From NCBI RefSeq assembly GCF_018141665.1, contig NZ_CP067976.1, forward strand, positions 744,001 through 808,000: a DNA stretch of 64,000 bases. Direction: 5' to 3'. Origin of the DNA: Wolbachia endosymbiont of Spodoptera picta (GTDB lineage: Bacteria; Pseudomonadota; Alphaproteobacteria; Rickettsiales; Anaplasmataceae). A program made the translations under genes and the position numbers. Positions 36,339 through 45,323 of this stretch are shown piece by piece; the stretch's first letter is position 1, and each line of letters opens with the position of its first letter. Under the pieces are notes generated by a model that made no database searches, had not been told where the DNA came from, and saw only the letters and a list, made by a program, of their open reading frames with translations.

Positions 36339-37799
36339 ATGAGTATACACTTTGTTAATATGTTTGGGTCAAAACCCAAAAGTAAGTTTATGCTTTCTAT
36401 AGGAAAAGAAGGCACAATGTTACTATATTTTAAAAATGATACTTTAAATAAAAGATATTTTGCTAAGGACAAAAATAATAAAGTTGTTTCTGACTTAATT
36501 TCATGTCTCTCATCAGATAAAAAAGCACCCTTATATCTGGTTCTCAATCACACTGATCAGAACTATTTGCTACAGTCTATCCCAAGAGTAAATAGGATTA
36601 GTGCTTATCTATCAGCAAAAACAAAAGTAGAGCATTTTGCTCATAATAACGATATAAATTCTATTCTCTTGGTCGAAAAGCCGAATAAATTTAATCAAAA
36701 CTGGTGGTATCTATTTGTTTCATCAAAAGCAAATCATTTAATAGAATATTGGTTGGACGTGTTTGTTGAAATAGGCTCTAACTTTAAAGGAATATTAATG
36801 TTTCCTATAGAACTAGTCAGTATAGCAAAAAAGATTCTACACAAAGATCCTAGTAACTGGAAAATTATAGTTGCTGCAACTAAAACAGGTGGCTATAGAC
36901 AAGTGGTTCTTAAAGAGAACAAAATGATATTTACACGTTTAATACCATTTACTAATGATAATTTACCAGGAATCATTGCTGGTGAAATATATCAGGAAGT
37001 GAAAAATACAATTCAATCTTTAACTAAGTTTGGATTTGAAAAAAATGACCCTATCGACCTTTGCATCATAGTATCAGAAGCTATTAAATCTAGTTTATCA
37101 GTTATAAATTTTTCAGAGAATAGTGTGAACATATTGACTCCATATGAGCTAGGTAAACTATTGGGAGCAGAATTAGCTATATGCAAAAAAGATAGCTTTT
37201 GTGATACTACAATTTTGTTCCATAGCTTTAAGAATAAGCCAATAAATATTTTTAACACAAAAGAAACTAAAGAATTTTATCTATTTAATTATCTTTATTT
37301 AAATTCTCCTCAAATTTTTCTATACCTACTCTTGGTTTTAGTTGTAATTAACGCCTTTTGTTTGCGAAATTTGTATTCAAATTTTAATGTTGCTGATAAT
37401 TTATCTGCAAAGCGGAGTGCTTTAAATAACAAACTAATAAAACTTAGCCAAGGCTATAATGTAAAAAAGATAGATGAAGTTTACGATTTTATTAATATAA
37501 ATAATATTTTATCAAAAATAGAGTACTCTCCTCTTACACAAATTAAGTATGTAGAAAAGTTAAAAGTACCAGGTGTAGAGCTTCAATCGTTTGAGTGGAA
37601 TTATAATGAGGCAAAAAGTTATATTACCACAACTTTAAGGTTTAATTTTCAATCTGGTCAAGACATTTCTTATCAATACGAGAAACTACAGAAAAATTTA
37701 AACGATAATTTCCGTACTCATGATATTAGTATTTCTAGCTTACCCACTACTAAAGAGAAAAATCTATCTATTGATGTTGAAATAGGAGAGGCAATGTAG
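36339..37799 (+). CDS. PilM/PilN-like (GspL-like) inner-membrane platform protein, putative
   Basis: The 486-residue protein has a cytoplasmic actin-like N-terminal region (LSIGKEGTMLLYF; later VAATKTGGYRQVVLKENKMIFTR), one membrane helix (about residues 325-342) and a periplasmic part with a coiled coil and a ferredoxin-like fold pattern. This is the plan of GspL or a PilM-PilN fusion in type II secretion and type IV pilus systems. The next two genes fit PilO and PilP by layout. Sequence signatures are weak, so this is inference from architecture and gene order. Confidence 0.55.
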   Translation: MSIHFVNMFGSKPKSKFMLSIGKEGTMLLYFKNDTLNKRYFAKDKNNKVVSDLISCLSSDKKAPLYLVLNHTDQNYLLQSIPRVNRISAYLSAKTKVEHFAHNNDINSILLVEKPNKFNQNWWYLFVSSKANHLIEYWLDVFVEIGSNFKGILMFPIELVSIAKKILHKDPSNWKIIVAATKTGGYRQVVLKENKMIFTRLIPFTNDNLPGIIAGEIYQEVKNTIQSLTKFGFEKNDPIDLCIIVSEAIKSSLSVINFSENSVNILTPYELGKLLGAELAICKKDSFCDTTILFHSFKNKPINIFNTKETKEFYLFNYLYLNSPQIFLYLLLVLVVINAFCLRNLYSNFNVADNLSAKRSALNNKLIKLSQGYNVKKIDEVYDFININNILSKIEYSPLTQIKYVEKLKVPGVELQSFEWNYNEAKSYITTTLRFNFQSGQDISYQYEKLQKNLNDNFRTHDISISSLPTTKEKNLSIDVEIGEAM

Positions 37800-37800
37800 A

Positions 37801-38412
37801 TTGATGACTATCTCTCAACTAAAAAGAAAAGCTACAATTCAGTGCATATATTATTTATTGTTATCTATTGTATTAATAGGGTTATCAACGTGTTTTATTC
37901 TCTATAACAAAAAGGTTTATAATAAAAATCAAACTGCAGCTGAGGAAATACACTCTATTAATTTACAGATCATTGAAATTCAAAAGAAAGAAGTCGTTCT
38001 AAATAAAAACCTAGATTTATGGAAAAGAATTTCTTCTTCAAACTTACATAGTAGCAGATATGTTACAAATTTAAATTTTGAGCTTCACAAGCTATATAAA
38101 AAACACTACATGTTAGAACCTGAAATATCAATTTCTATACCTGAAGAAGCTGAACTCCACAATAAAAGTGAACGTACAAAAGTAATAAGAAGTGAAGTGG
38201 TTCTAAGTTTAAGCTCAATTAGCGATAAGCATATTTTTTTATTTCTACAGTCTATTCCAAATCTTCCTGGTTATGTTATGATCAGATCTCTTACCTTGAA
38301 TAAGCAGAGAAATATAGATTCTGCAGCTATAAACCAGATTTTAAGTGGTAATATGATAGAGATAGTGAGAGCTAGTATAGTTTTTGATTGGTATACCATA
38401 TTAAGTAGATGA
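37801..38412 (+). CDS. PilO-like (GspM-like) membrane protein, putative
   Basis: The 203-residue protein has a short cytoplasmic N terminus, one membrane helix (about 16-36), a coiled coil (about 40-75) and a ferredoxin-like C-terminal part (SISDKHIFLFLQSIPNLPGYVMIRSLTL). That is the layout of PilO/GspM. It starts 2 bp after the previous stop and overlaps the next start by 4 bp, showing one operon. Confidence 0.5.
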   Translation: MMTISQLKRKATIQCIYYLLLSIVLIGLSTCFILYNKKVYNKNQTAAEEIHSINLQIIEIQKKEVVLNKNLDLWKRISSSNLHSSRYVTNLNFELHKLYKKHYMLEPEISISIPEEAELHNKSERTKVIRSEVVLSLSSISDKHIFLFLQSIPNLPGYVMIRSLTLNKQRNIDSAAINQILSGNMIEIVRASIVFDWYTILSR

Positions 38413-39206
38413 ATATAAAGTTGTTTTTTATTTTTACGCTGCTATTTTTTAATGTTAGTGCATATTGCAATTGTGAAGATCTTGTAGAAAATATAGGGAT
38501 TTGTAAAAAATATTCTTGCCAACAGCATATTAGTGATGAAGATTTTATTGAGCATAAAATATTAGGGTTAAATAGTGAAAATTTATGTGTATATATAGAA
38601 AGACAAGGCAATGATGAAATGGTCTGTCATCATTCCAACAATGGAATGATTATAGAAAAGAAGTACTTAAAAAGTATTTTAAAAGTTGGAAATCAAGAAA
38701 TAAATGATTTCATTGATATAGCAAATTTGCGTGCGAAGGAGTGTTTTTTTATCAACAATTATAAACTAAGCTATATAGATCGAGACGATATAATAAAAGA
38801 GGCAGCAGAGAGTACTTTATCGCAATATGGTAGCATAAAAAGCATTTTCTTTGATGAAGAGCAGGTTAATAGAATAGTTAGTGAGATGGAAAAGTTTAAC
38901 TTACAGTCTTCAGGAGTTACAGAGGAAGAAAATTTCAATTGTAAAGTAGTCAGTTTAGATTCAATTTTATACTTTTCCCCTGATACATGGAAAATATGGG
39001 TAAATGGAAAGTTGTTTATAAATACTAAGGATTTAAAAGTGCACTCAGTAACTGAAAATTATGTAACTTTTTCATGGGCTGTAAACCAAAAGATAACAAA
39101 AGAAAGGATAAGCAATTCTAAAAATGTAAATTTTGGACATGAAGGTATTATGTTTACTCTTTATCCAGAACAAAAGTTTGATTTAGACAGTTTATCTATT
39201 AAATAA
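38409..39206 (+). CDS. Secreted cysteine-containing protein, third gene of the PilMNO-like unit
   Basis: The 265-residue protein begins with a signal peptide (LFFIFTLLFFNVSAYC) and has several cysteines in its first 100 residues that could form periplasmic disulfides. Its C-terminal part (WKIWVNGKLFINTKDLKVHSV, then YVTFSW) resembles the small beta domain found in pilus/secretion accessory proteins such as PilP, MshK or GspC. The gene overlaps the previous one (ATGA). A PilP-type link between the inner-membrane platform and a secretin is inferred, not shown. Confidence 0.5.
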   Translation: MNIKLFFIFTLLFFNVSAYCNCEDLVENIGICKKYSCQQHISDEDFIEHKILGLNSENLCVYIERQGNDEMVCHHSNNGMIIEKKYLKSILKVGNQEINDFIDIANLRAKECFFINNYKLSYIDRDDIIKEAAESTLSQYGSIKSIFFDEEQVNRIVSEMEKFNLQSSGVTEEENFNCKVVSLDSILYFSPDTWKIWVNGKLFINTKDLKVHSVTENYVTFSWAVNQKITKERISNSKNVNFGHEGIMFTLYPEQKFDLDSLSIK

Positions 39207-39218
39207 TCTAATACATCT

Positions 39219-39292
39219 GCGTTTGTAGCTCAATTGGATAGAGCGTTGCCCTCCGGAGGCAAAGGTCGTGGGTTCGAATCCCTCCAAGCGCG
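39219..39292 (+). tRNA. tRNA-Arg (anticodon CCG)
   Basis: The 74-nt cloverleaf has acceptor GCGTTTG paired with CAAGCGC, D loop AGCTCAATTGGATAGAGC, anticodon loop CTCCGGA with CCG, and T loop GGTTCGAATCC. CCA is not encoded. It reads arginine CGG. Confidence 0.95.
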
Positions 39293-39305
39293 TTTCTAAT
39301 TAAAT

Positions 39306-39334
39306 TTGACAATAATACTCTCACATAAGATAAT
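39306..39334 (+). promoter_or_regulatory. Sigma70-type promoter of ssb
   Basis: TTGACA (39306-39311) and GATAAT (39329-39334) are separated by 17 bp, about 27 bp before the ssb ATG. Confidence 0.6.
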
Positions 39335-39360
39335 AAAGATGTTTATTTTAAAGCATAATT

Positions 39361-39843
39361 ATGTCTAGTGGTACTATAAATAAAGTCATATTAGTTGGTA
39401 ATTTAGGAAAAGATCCTGAAATTAGGACTACACAAAATGGAAAAGAGATGGCAAGTTTTTCAATAGCCACGTCTGAAAGTTGGACTGACAAATTTTCTGG
39501 TACTCGCTCTGAAAAGACAGAATGGCATAATATTGTAATTTTTAGTGAAGGACTAGTAAAAATTGTTAAAGACTTTGCACGGAAAGGTAGTAAAGTGTAC
39601 GTTGAAGGCTCTCTGAGAACTAGAAAATGGACTGACCAAAATGGTACTGAAAAGTACACAACAGAGGTGGTGCTATACAACTTTAATAGTGCCCTTACCC
39701 TTTTAGATTCACGAAACAGTATGTCAAGCTCTGATTACAAGCCAAGTGAATACAAACAAAATGAAACAGAACAAAAAGATAAACACGGAAGTTTTGACAA
39801 CGATATAAAAGATGAACTAATCGATGATGAAATACCATTTTAA
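39361..39843 (+). CDS. ssb: Single-stranded DNA-binding protein
   Basis: SSB coats single-stranded DNA in replication and repair. The 160-residue protein has the OB fold (INKVILVGNLGKDPEIR ... SFSIATSESWTDK ... TEWHNIVIF ... GSKVYVEGSLRTRKW), a polar linker, and the conserved acidic tip DDEIPF that recruits partners. The length is normal. Confidence 0.96.
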   Translation: MSSGTINKVILVGNLGKDPEIRTTQNGKEMASFSIATSESWTDKFSGTRSEKTEWHNIVIFSEGLVKIVKDFARKGSKVYVEGSLRTRKWTDQNGTEKYTTEVVLYNFNSALTLLDSRNSMSSSDYKPSEYKQNETEQKDKHGSFDNDIKDELIDDEIPF

Positions 39844-39852
39844 TAACTTCAA

Positions 39853-40755
39853 TTGAAACCTACATTTTTATGGACTGCTTGTGTTACTCCTTTTAATTCT
39901 AATGGAGATAGCGTAGATTACCAAAGTTTGCAGTGCTTGCTTGCAATGCAGGCTCAAGCTAAAAATGGTGTAGTGTTGCTCGGTAGCACAGGTGAAAGCT
40001 TATCACTTACTGATTCTGAAAAGCGCACCTTAGTTGAATTTGTATGTGAGCTAAAATTAAATACGAAAATTATAATTGGTGTACCAGGAGTGAATCTATA
40101 TCAGACTCTTGAATGGCTTGATTTTTGCAAGGATATGCCTATTCATGGCTATCTAATGACAACTCCCATTTATGCAAAGCCTGGAATCATGGGGCAAACT
40201 TTATGGTTTGAAAAGCTGCTTGAAAAAGCACATGTGCCAGCCATGCTTTACAATATTCCATCAAGAGCAGGAGTGAGTCTTCACGCTGAAACTGTACGCA
40301 ACTTATCCAGCCACGAAAAATTTTGGGCTATCAAAAATTCAAGTGGAACTGTTTACACTTTAATTGAGTATAAAAAAGTTGCACCAAATATTAAGGTGTT
40401 TTGTGGAGATGATAATATGATACCCGATATGGCTGCTAAGGGTGCGGCTGGTCTGGTTTCTGTTGCTGCCAATGTTTGGCCAAGTGTAGTACATAAATAT
40501 GTTAAGCAATGCATGAGTGGCAAGAACCCTCAAGCAGACAGTTGGCAACAAGCTTGCAAAGCTCTATTTACTGCCAGTAATCCAATACCTACTAAAGCAC
40601 TCCTGCATGATATTGGGCTCATAGAACACAAAACTGTTCGTCTACCACTGAGCACAGAAGACTTGCCTTCCGTTGAAACATTAAGGCAAGCTAATAAAAT
40701 GATTCTTGGGTGGGAAAATCAACTAACTATTCAGGATGAGGACTTGAGCGGATAA
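39853..40755 (+). CDS. dapA: 4-hydroxy-tetrahydrodipicolinate synthase
   Basis: DapA condenses pyruvate with aspartate semialdehyde on the way to diaminopimelate and lysine. The 300-residue protein has the TIM-barrel marks: CVTPFNSNG, GSTGESLSL, the tyrosine motif LYNIPSRAGV, the Schiff-base lysine in WAIKNSSG and the FCGDD segment. The start is a TTG at 39853, since a stop lies three codons upstream and no ATG is near. It points to retained DAP synthesis for a peptidoglycan precursor. Confidence 0.93.
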   Translation: MKPTFLWTACVTPFNSNGDSVDYQSLQCLLAMQAQAKNGVVLLGSTGESLSLTDSEKRTLVEFVCELKLNTKIIIGVPGVNLYQTLEWLDFCKDMPIHGYLMTTPIYAKPGIMGQTLWFEKLLEKAHVPAMLYNIPSRAGVSLHAETVRNLSSHEKFWAIKNSSGTVYTLIEYKKVAPNIKVFCGDDNMIPDMAAKGAAGLVSVAANVWPSVVHKYVKQCMSGKNPQADSWQQACKALFTASNPIPTKALLHDIGLIEHKTVRLPLSTEDLPSVETLRQANKMILGWENQLTIQDEDLSG

Positions 40756-40819
40756 TTCAATTATGCTTAACATGAAAAAATGTGCTAAATCCTCTTCAAA
40801 AACTTCTATCTATCGTTTC

Positions 40820-41395
40820 TTAAAATACTCTCCTGCACGTATCCCCATCAACAATTTTCACATCGCTATCAACTGAGCTGCTTGGCTGTCTATTTCCTTC
40901 TGGAAAAAAGCACTCAATTGCTTTATCAATTAAGAAATTTAAAGAAATACAAGGAATCATATTCACTACAAAAGTTAAAGCACCTATAGCTGCTGGTGAT
41001 GTGACACCAAGAGCAACTAACCCTGCTCCAACTCCAAAAAAAACACCAATACTACTGATAGTATGTGCATAATTTTTAATTTTATATTCAGCACTGTTGC
41101 TATATTCTCTCAAAATTTGTTTATTTTCTTCGGACATGCTTTCTGGTATATCGTTGAGATTTGTAGTTTTTGAGAAAGAACAAGCACTGATTACACAGCA
41201 TACTAATAACATTGCAGAACCAATGATTCCACCTGCAATGAGAGGTGGCAAGTTAACATAACTTAGAGCTAAACCTGCAAGAGCCCCAGTAACAGCTGCC
41301 ACTCCTAGTGCTAGTGCTAGTTTTGATTCAAATTTCTTTTCTAGGCTACTTTTTGCTTGCCTTGCCTCTTTTAACTGTTCTCTTGTATAGCTCAT
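40820..41395 (-). CDS. Hypothetical protein with four hydrophobic segments
   Basis: The 191-residue protein begins with a charged helix and then has two pairs of membrane helices (about 27-70 and 107-155), separated by a polar loop, and a short polar tail. It resembles in style the membrane tails of the ankyrin proteins nearby but lacks ankyrin repeats. Function unknown. A clear promoter lies upstream. Confidence 0.65.
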   Translation of the reverse strand: MSYTREQLKEARQAKSSLEKKFESKLALALGVAAVTGALAGLALSYVNLPPLIAGGIIGSAMLLVCCVISACSFSKTTNLNDIPESMSEENKQILREYSNSAEYKIKNYAHTISSIGVFFGVGAGLVALGVTSPAAIGALTFVVNMIPCISLNFLIDKAIECFFPEGNRQPSSSVDSDVKIVDGDTCRRVF

Positions 41396-41994
41396 AGTAT
41401 GTACTCTTACTTAAAATTAATAATATAATACTAGCATTTTTAACTTATATAGTCAACTTATTAAGGAATTTTAATTGACTTTCAGCACACTTTAGCCTAT
41501 ATGTATGGTCCCAGAGTGTAATGGTATATAAAATATGAGAACAAAATGCCATTAAAGGAGAATTTATGATTACTGGATGTGTCATAGCAACAGAAACAAT
41601 TCATAGGGTAATGTAAACTTTCTAAGTACTATAACCTTAACCCTAAAATTATTGTAAAATAGAGAAAAGTAGTTATTTAAAAGGAGAATAACAGCTCCAT
41701 ATACTATTGAAGTTATAATACTTAAATGTTAGATGTGACATCAAATCTAATTTGAAATATAACTTATTTACTCAGCTTCTTTTGAAACTACTGTGAACAT
41801 AATATCTATAGATAAAACATTGCATTACCACGCCACTAACGAGTAGCAGAATGACAAGTTTTCCAAACTTGTTGGTAAATCTCAGTCAGTTTAGCTACAG
41901 CTGTATGCTTTTAACTCTCCCAAAAAGAAAATTAACCATGTGAAATTCTTGTTGATATGACTTAATGAATAATTATTTTAGGTTACTAAGTTAT
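41396..41994. other. Gene-poor interval with orphan ribosome-binding sites
   Basis: About 600 bp. Besides the promoter above, it has two AAAGGAGA-type sites on the plus strand. The first (about 41557) is followed by an ATG at 41566 with a 16-codon frame (MITGCVIATETIHRVM); the second (about 41681) has no start after it. These look like decayed gene starts. No repeats of the palindromic family and no other frame are supported. Confidence 0.45.
41428..41456 (-). promoter_or_regulatory. Promoter of the four-helix membrane protein
   Basis: On the minus strand TTGACT (41451-41456) and TAGTAT (41428-41433) are 17 bp apart, about 32 bp before the ATG. Confidence 0.55.
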
Positions 41995-42972
41995 TTAAGA
42001 AACTTTGATAATATTTAGCCCACTTACTTTTCTATTTTCCATGTCACGATGAGCCTCTATTATTTCATCAAATTTATATTTTTTATTAATTCGTACAATT
42101 AAAAGTTTTTTTCTTATCATTTCAAAAATTTCCATTGCAGTAAGCACTAACGTAAGTCTATTATGCTTGTAATGATATATCGAAGTTCCAGCTGCAAATA
42201 ACGAACGCGAACTAAGTAAAGAGAAATTAATAGGAGTATTACCTGATATCTGCCCATAGGAAACATATATGCCAAACTTACCCAAAGATTCAAAAGAGAG
42301 CTTGCTTGTAGCGTAACCTATAGGGTCATACACTGCACCTACTCCTCTATTTTTCGTAATCTCCATGATTTTAGAAACGAAATCTTTATCATTGTAGTTT
42401 ATTGCGTATGTGCAGCCATTTTGTAAAGCTATCTTCATTTTTTCGTCAGAGCTTATAGAACCTATCACTATACCTTTTTTATCCTTTGCCCATTGGCATA
42501 TTATTTGCCCCAAACCACCATTAGCTCCATGAACTAGTACAAAAGCACCAGGCCTGATTTTATAAGATTGATTAACTAAATAGTGAGCTGTCATACCTTT
42601 AAACAATACTGCAGCAGCAACTTCATCAGGTATATCATTCGGAATTTTTATCAAATATTTCTGGTGTACAATGCGCTTTTCACAATATGCCCCTGGAAGA
42701 GCTGTGCAATATCCAACTCTATCTCCAACCTTAAATCCATCACTAATTTTTTTACCAAGCTTTTCAACAACTCCTACTGCCTCTACTCCAAGTACTGATG
42801 GCAAATCTTTAATTTTGCGTATACCTTTTCTATGTTCTAAATCATAACGATTTAAGCCGATAGTTGTATGACGTATTAAGACTTCCTCATCTTTTGGCTC
42901 ACCTATGCTCTTATCTACAAATTCTAATACTTCTGGCCTCCCAGTTTTTTTAATTTGTATAGCTCTAACCAT
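41995..42972 (-). CDS. Quinone oxidoreductase-like zinc-independent alcohol dehydrogenase family protein
   Basis: The 325-residue protein belongs to the MDR superfamily, quinone oxidoreductase type: the GroES-like N-terminal half (IRHTTIGLNRYDLEHRKG ... LGVEAVGVVEKLG ... GDRVGYC) and the NADPH-binding Rossmann half (VLVHGANGGLGQIICQWAK). The zinc ligands of true alcohol dehydrogenases are missing, as expected for this branch. It probably reduces quinones or reactive carbonyls with NADPH. It stands alone. Confidence 0.88.
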   Translation of the reverse strand: MVRAIQIKKTGRPEVLEFVDKSIGEPKDEEVLIRHTTIGLNRYDLEHRKGIRKIKDLPSVLGVEAVGVVEKLGKKISDGFKVGDRVGYCTALPGAYCEKRIVHQKYLIKIPNDIPDEVAAAVLFKGMTAHYLVNQSYKIRPGAFVLVHGANGGLGQIICQWAKDKKGIVIGSISSDEKMKIALQNGCTYAINYNDKDFVSKIMEITKNRGVGAVYDPIGYATSKLSFESLGKFGIYVSYGQISGNTPINFSLLSSRSLFAAGTSIYHYKHNRLTLVLTAMEIFEMIRKKLLIVRINKKYKFDEIIEAHRDMENRKVSGLNIIKVS

Positions 42973-43091
42973 GATAAATGTAAGACAAAAACTTTAATTA
43001 TATTATCTAGCAATTAATATTTTGCAAAATGTTATTTAGAGTTTATACACTACATAAGCGTATTGTTAATAGTTTTGAGGCACAAATTATC

Positions 43092-43766
43092 ATGAACAGA
43101 GAAATTTGGCTTTATGGTGTTTTATTCAATGTGTTGTGCAAAGTGGATGAAGATAATGATTTGGATGTTAACAATGTAATAAAAAAAATAAAAGAAAGGT
43201 TAGAATATAGAATACAAAAATCAGATAAAAAAAGAGATTATTGTAAATATTTATATACTTCTTGGGAAAAAAAAGGATTTGATATTAATCACAGATTTGA
43301 CTTGAAAGATTATGATCACTTTCCAATAGATAGTCTTTTTTCCATCGCCATTAACTATAAACCGTACACTTTAACAAATCTAGCGCAAGTTTTAATAAAA
43401 GCAGGAGCTAATGTGCAAAACGAAAAAGGATATTTACATACCTGTGTTTTAACCCATTCTCCGGATATATTAAATGCTCTCATAAAAGCAGAAGTAAATG
43501 ATAACCCAAATGAAAACTATGGTGGAAATACCGCTTTAGACTATGTTGCTAAATTATATGGTAGAGATAAGTCAACGAAATCCAAGGATTGCTGTAAAAT
43601 TCTAATTGAGCATACATTAGAAAAAAAACCTCACAGTAAAATGCCAGACTCTATAAAAAGTAATAAAGAGTTAACTGAGTACTGGAATGCCTGTAAAGCA
43701 AATAGTGAAGAATGGGAATTCGCAATACCAAAAACCGCAATACAAGTGTGTGCAAAAAACAAATAA
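43092..43766 (+). CDS. Ankyrin-repeat protein, small
   Basis: The roughly 224-residue protein shows two or three ankyrin-like units (LAQVLIKAGANVQNEKGYL; SPDILNALIKAEVN; GGNTALDYVAKLYG) following a charged helical start. No membrane segment is present, unlike the other ankyrin genes here. An ATG at 43029 would add 21 residues with no ribosome site; the ATG at 43092 has a weak GAGG upstream. The function is unknown. Confidence 0.65.
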   Translation: MNREIWLYGVLFNVLCKVDEDNDLDVNNVIKKIKERLEYRIQKSDKKRDYCKYLYTSWEKKGFDINHRFDLKDYDHFPIDSLFSIAINYKPYTLTNLAQVLIKAGANVQNEKGYLHTCVLTHSPDILNALIKAEVNDNPNENYGGNTALDYVAKLYGRDKSTKSKDCCKILIEHTLEKKPHSKMPDSIKSNKELTEYWNACKANSEEWEFAIPKTAIQVCAKNK

Positions 43767-43834
43767 GTGCTTCTGCCCAATTAAATAGATCTGTTACATA
43801 ACTATTATTTAAATCAACAATAGGCAAAGGTTTG

Positions 43835-44371
43835 TTATTTAAGCTTAAAAAACGTATATGATAGTGTTATTTCACTTAAATCTTTTGTACTATTGTCACG
43901 AATTATTTCAGGGTCTATGTAAAAGGATACTGGCATAGCTGTTTTTTGTTTTGGCTGCAAAATTTGTTCTTCAAAGCAGAAGCATGCAACTTTATTGAAA
44001 TACTTACCTGCTTTAAAAGGTGTGACATTATACACTGCCATTCCAAGTGAAGGCTGGTCAGATAAATTTTCTGCATAATAAAACACTAAACTTTTTTGCC
44101 CTATATTCGTATCAATGTAGTTAGTTTCTGATTTAAATTCCCAAGGTAGACCGGACATTACATCAGCATTGAAGTAAACCCTGATTTTTTGGTCAGTTGC
44201 ATTTATTGTCGTATTAGTTGCTTTTCTCGTTGTGCCACCATATCCAGTAGCTTTGCAAAAGATACTATACAATGGCACTGAAGCATATGCAAGACACAGC
44301 ATCAATACCACTAAAGATACTAGGAAAAAAACTATAGAATTTTCATTATTTCCCCTTAAAAAGGAAATCAT
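43835..44371 (-). CDS. ctaG: Cytochrome c oxidase assembly protein CtaG/Cox11
   Basis: Cox11 delivers copper to the CuB site of cytochrome c oxidase subunit I. The 178-residue protein has one N-terminal membrane anchor (about 12-32), the sequence PLYSIFCKATGYGG just after it, the copper-binding CFCF motif (about residues 130-133) and the C-terminal immunoglobulin-like fold. It follows the Bax-inhibitor-like gene with no gap, so the two form an operon. Confidence 0.93.
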   Translation of the reverse strand: MISFLRGNNENSIVFFLVSLVVLMLCLAYASVPLYSIFCKATGYGGTTRKATNTTINATDQKIRVYFNADVMSGLPWEFKSETNYIDTNIGQKSLVFYYAENLSDQPSLGMAVYNVTPFKAGKYFNKVACFCFEEQILQPKQKTAMPVSFYIDPEIIRDNSTKDLSEITLSYTFFKLK

Positions 44372-45094
44372 CTAATCCTTATTGTTGAATAAATTAAGTA
44401 ACCTGAGTAAATTGAAGAATATATTGATGAAGTCAAAGTAAAGATTAGTTGCACCAAGTATTGCCAGCTTAGTAGTTGCAACTTCTGAGCCATCATTATA
44501 TCTATAATAAACATCTTTGATTCTCTGAGCATCGTATGCAGTCATTAAAGTAAACACTATCACTGATACAAACGATATTGCAAAATAGAGAGGACTGCTT
44601 CCAAGAAACAGATTAACTATAGATGCAATGATTAACCCCCAGATTCCCATAATCAAAAAAGAACCCATGCTGGTAAGATCTTTTTTTGTAGTATTACCAT
44701 ATAAAGCCATAGAACCAAACATGATCGATGTAATGAAAAATGCTCTCGCTATATTTTCTGCAGTATAAATTATAAAAATATGAGATAAAGAAATTCCCAT
44801 TAAAACTGAGAATAGAAAAAATACAGTAAGTGTTGACTGAGCACTTAGGTGTTGAAGCCTAAAAGACATATAAAACACCAATGCAACTGGAGATAGCATT
44901 ACCACAAGCGATAGAACAGGATTGGAATAAATCACCTGGAAAAGACCAGAAAACACTGTTAAAAACGCAACAAGCCCTGTAACACCTAAAGCTAAAGCCA
45001 TATAATTGTATACTTTAGTTAGGTAACTCCTGAGTCCAGCACTATAATAAACGCCCTGAGAGCGAATATCCTGTTCGTTTTTCATATAAGACAT
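44372..45094 (-). CDS. Bax inhibitor-1 / YccA family membrane protein
   Basis: The roughly 240-residue protein has seven hydrophobic helices and the family signature near its C terminus (AYDAQRIKDVYY, with the aspartate pair conserved in calcium-leak channels). Bacterial members are inner-membrane proteins; some conduct Ca2+ or interact with FtsH. An ATG at 45136 adds 14 residues, but AAGGAG 6 nt before the ATG at 45092-45094 favours the shorter start. It leads directly into cox11. Confidence 0.88.
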   Translation of the reverse strand: MSYMKNEQDIRSQGVYYSAGLRSYLTKVYNYMALALGVTGLVAFLTVFSGLFQVIYSNPVLSLVVMLSPVALVFYMSFRLQHLSAQSTLTVFFLFSVLMGISLSHIFIIYTAENIARAFFITSIMFGSMALYGNTTKKDLTSMGSFLIMGIWGLIIASIVNLFLGSSPLYFAISFVSVIVFTLMTAYDAQRIKDVYYRYNDGSEVATTKLAILGATNLYFDFINIFFNLLRLLNLFNNKD

Positions 45095-45275
45095 ATGTAA
45101 CTCCTTATTATCTCTTGATGATATATTATAATACAATACAGCGTTTTTATCAAGTATAAAATGACATACTACAATTGAATGGTGTGGTATGCAATTAGAG
45201 AATTTCTTCCATAACTATAAGCAAATCGGTTTTCAGCAGCATTTAACTATTATAACAACCTCTGGCAATAGAAAT

Positions 45276-45323
45276 TACTTTCACCATTCCCTCTATCATG
45301 ATTTAAGGGGAATGGTGAAAGTA
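45276..45323 (-). terminator. Hairpin overlapping the stop of the cysteine desulfurase gene
   Basis: TACTTTCACCATTCCC on the plus strand (45276-45291) pairs perfectly with GGGAATGGTGAAAGTA (45308-45323), a 16-bp stem. On the minus strand the first arm lies in the last codons, the stop is in the loop, and an AATTTCT stretch follows. A likely intrinsic terminator. Confidence 0.6.

Noticed and set aside
41566..41616. A 16-codon frame behind a good ribosome site
   Set aside because: Too short and unlike any known small protein; listed only as part of a gene-poor interval.
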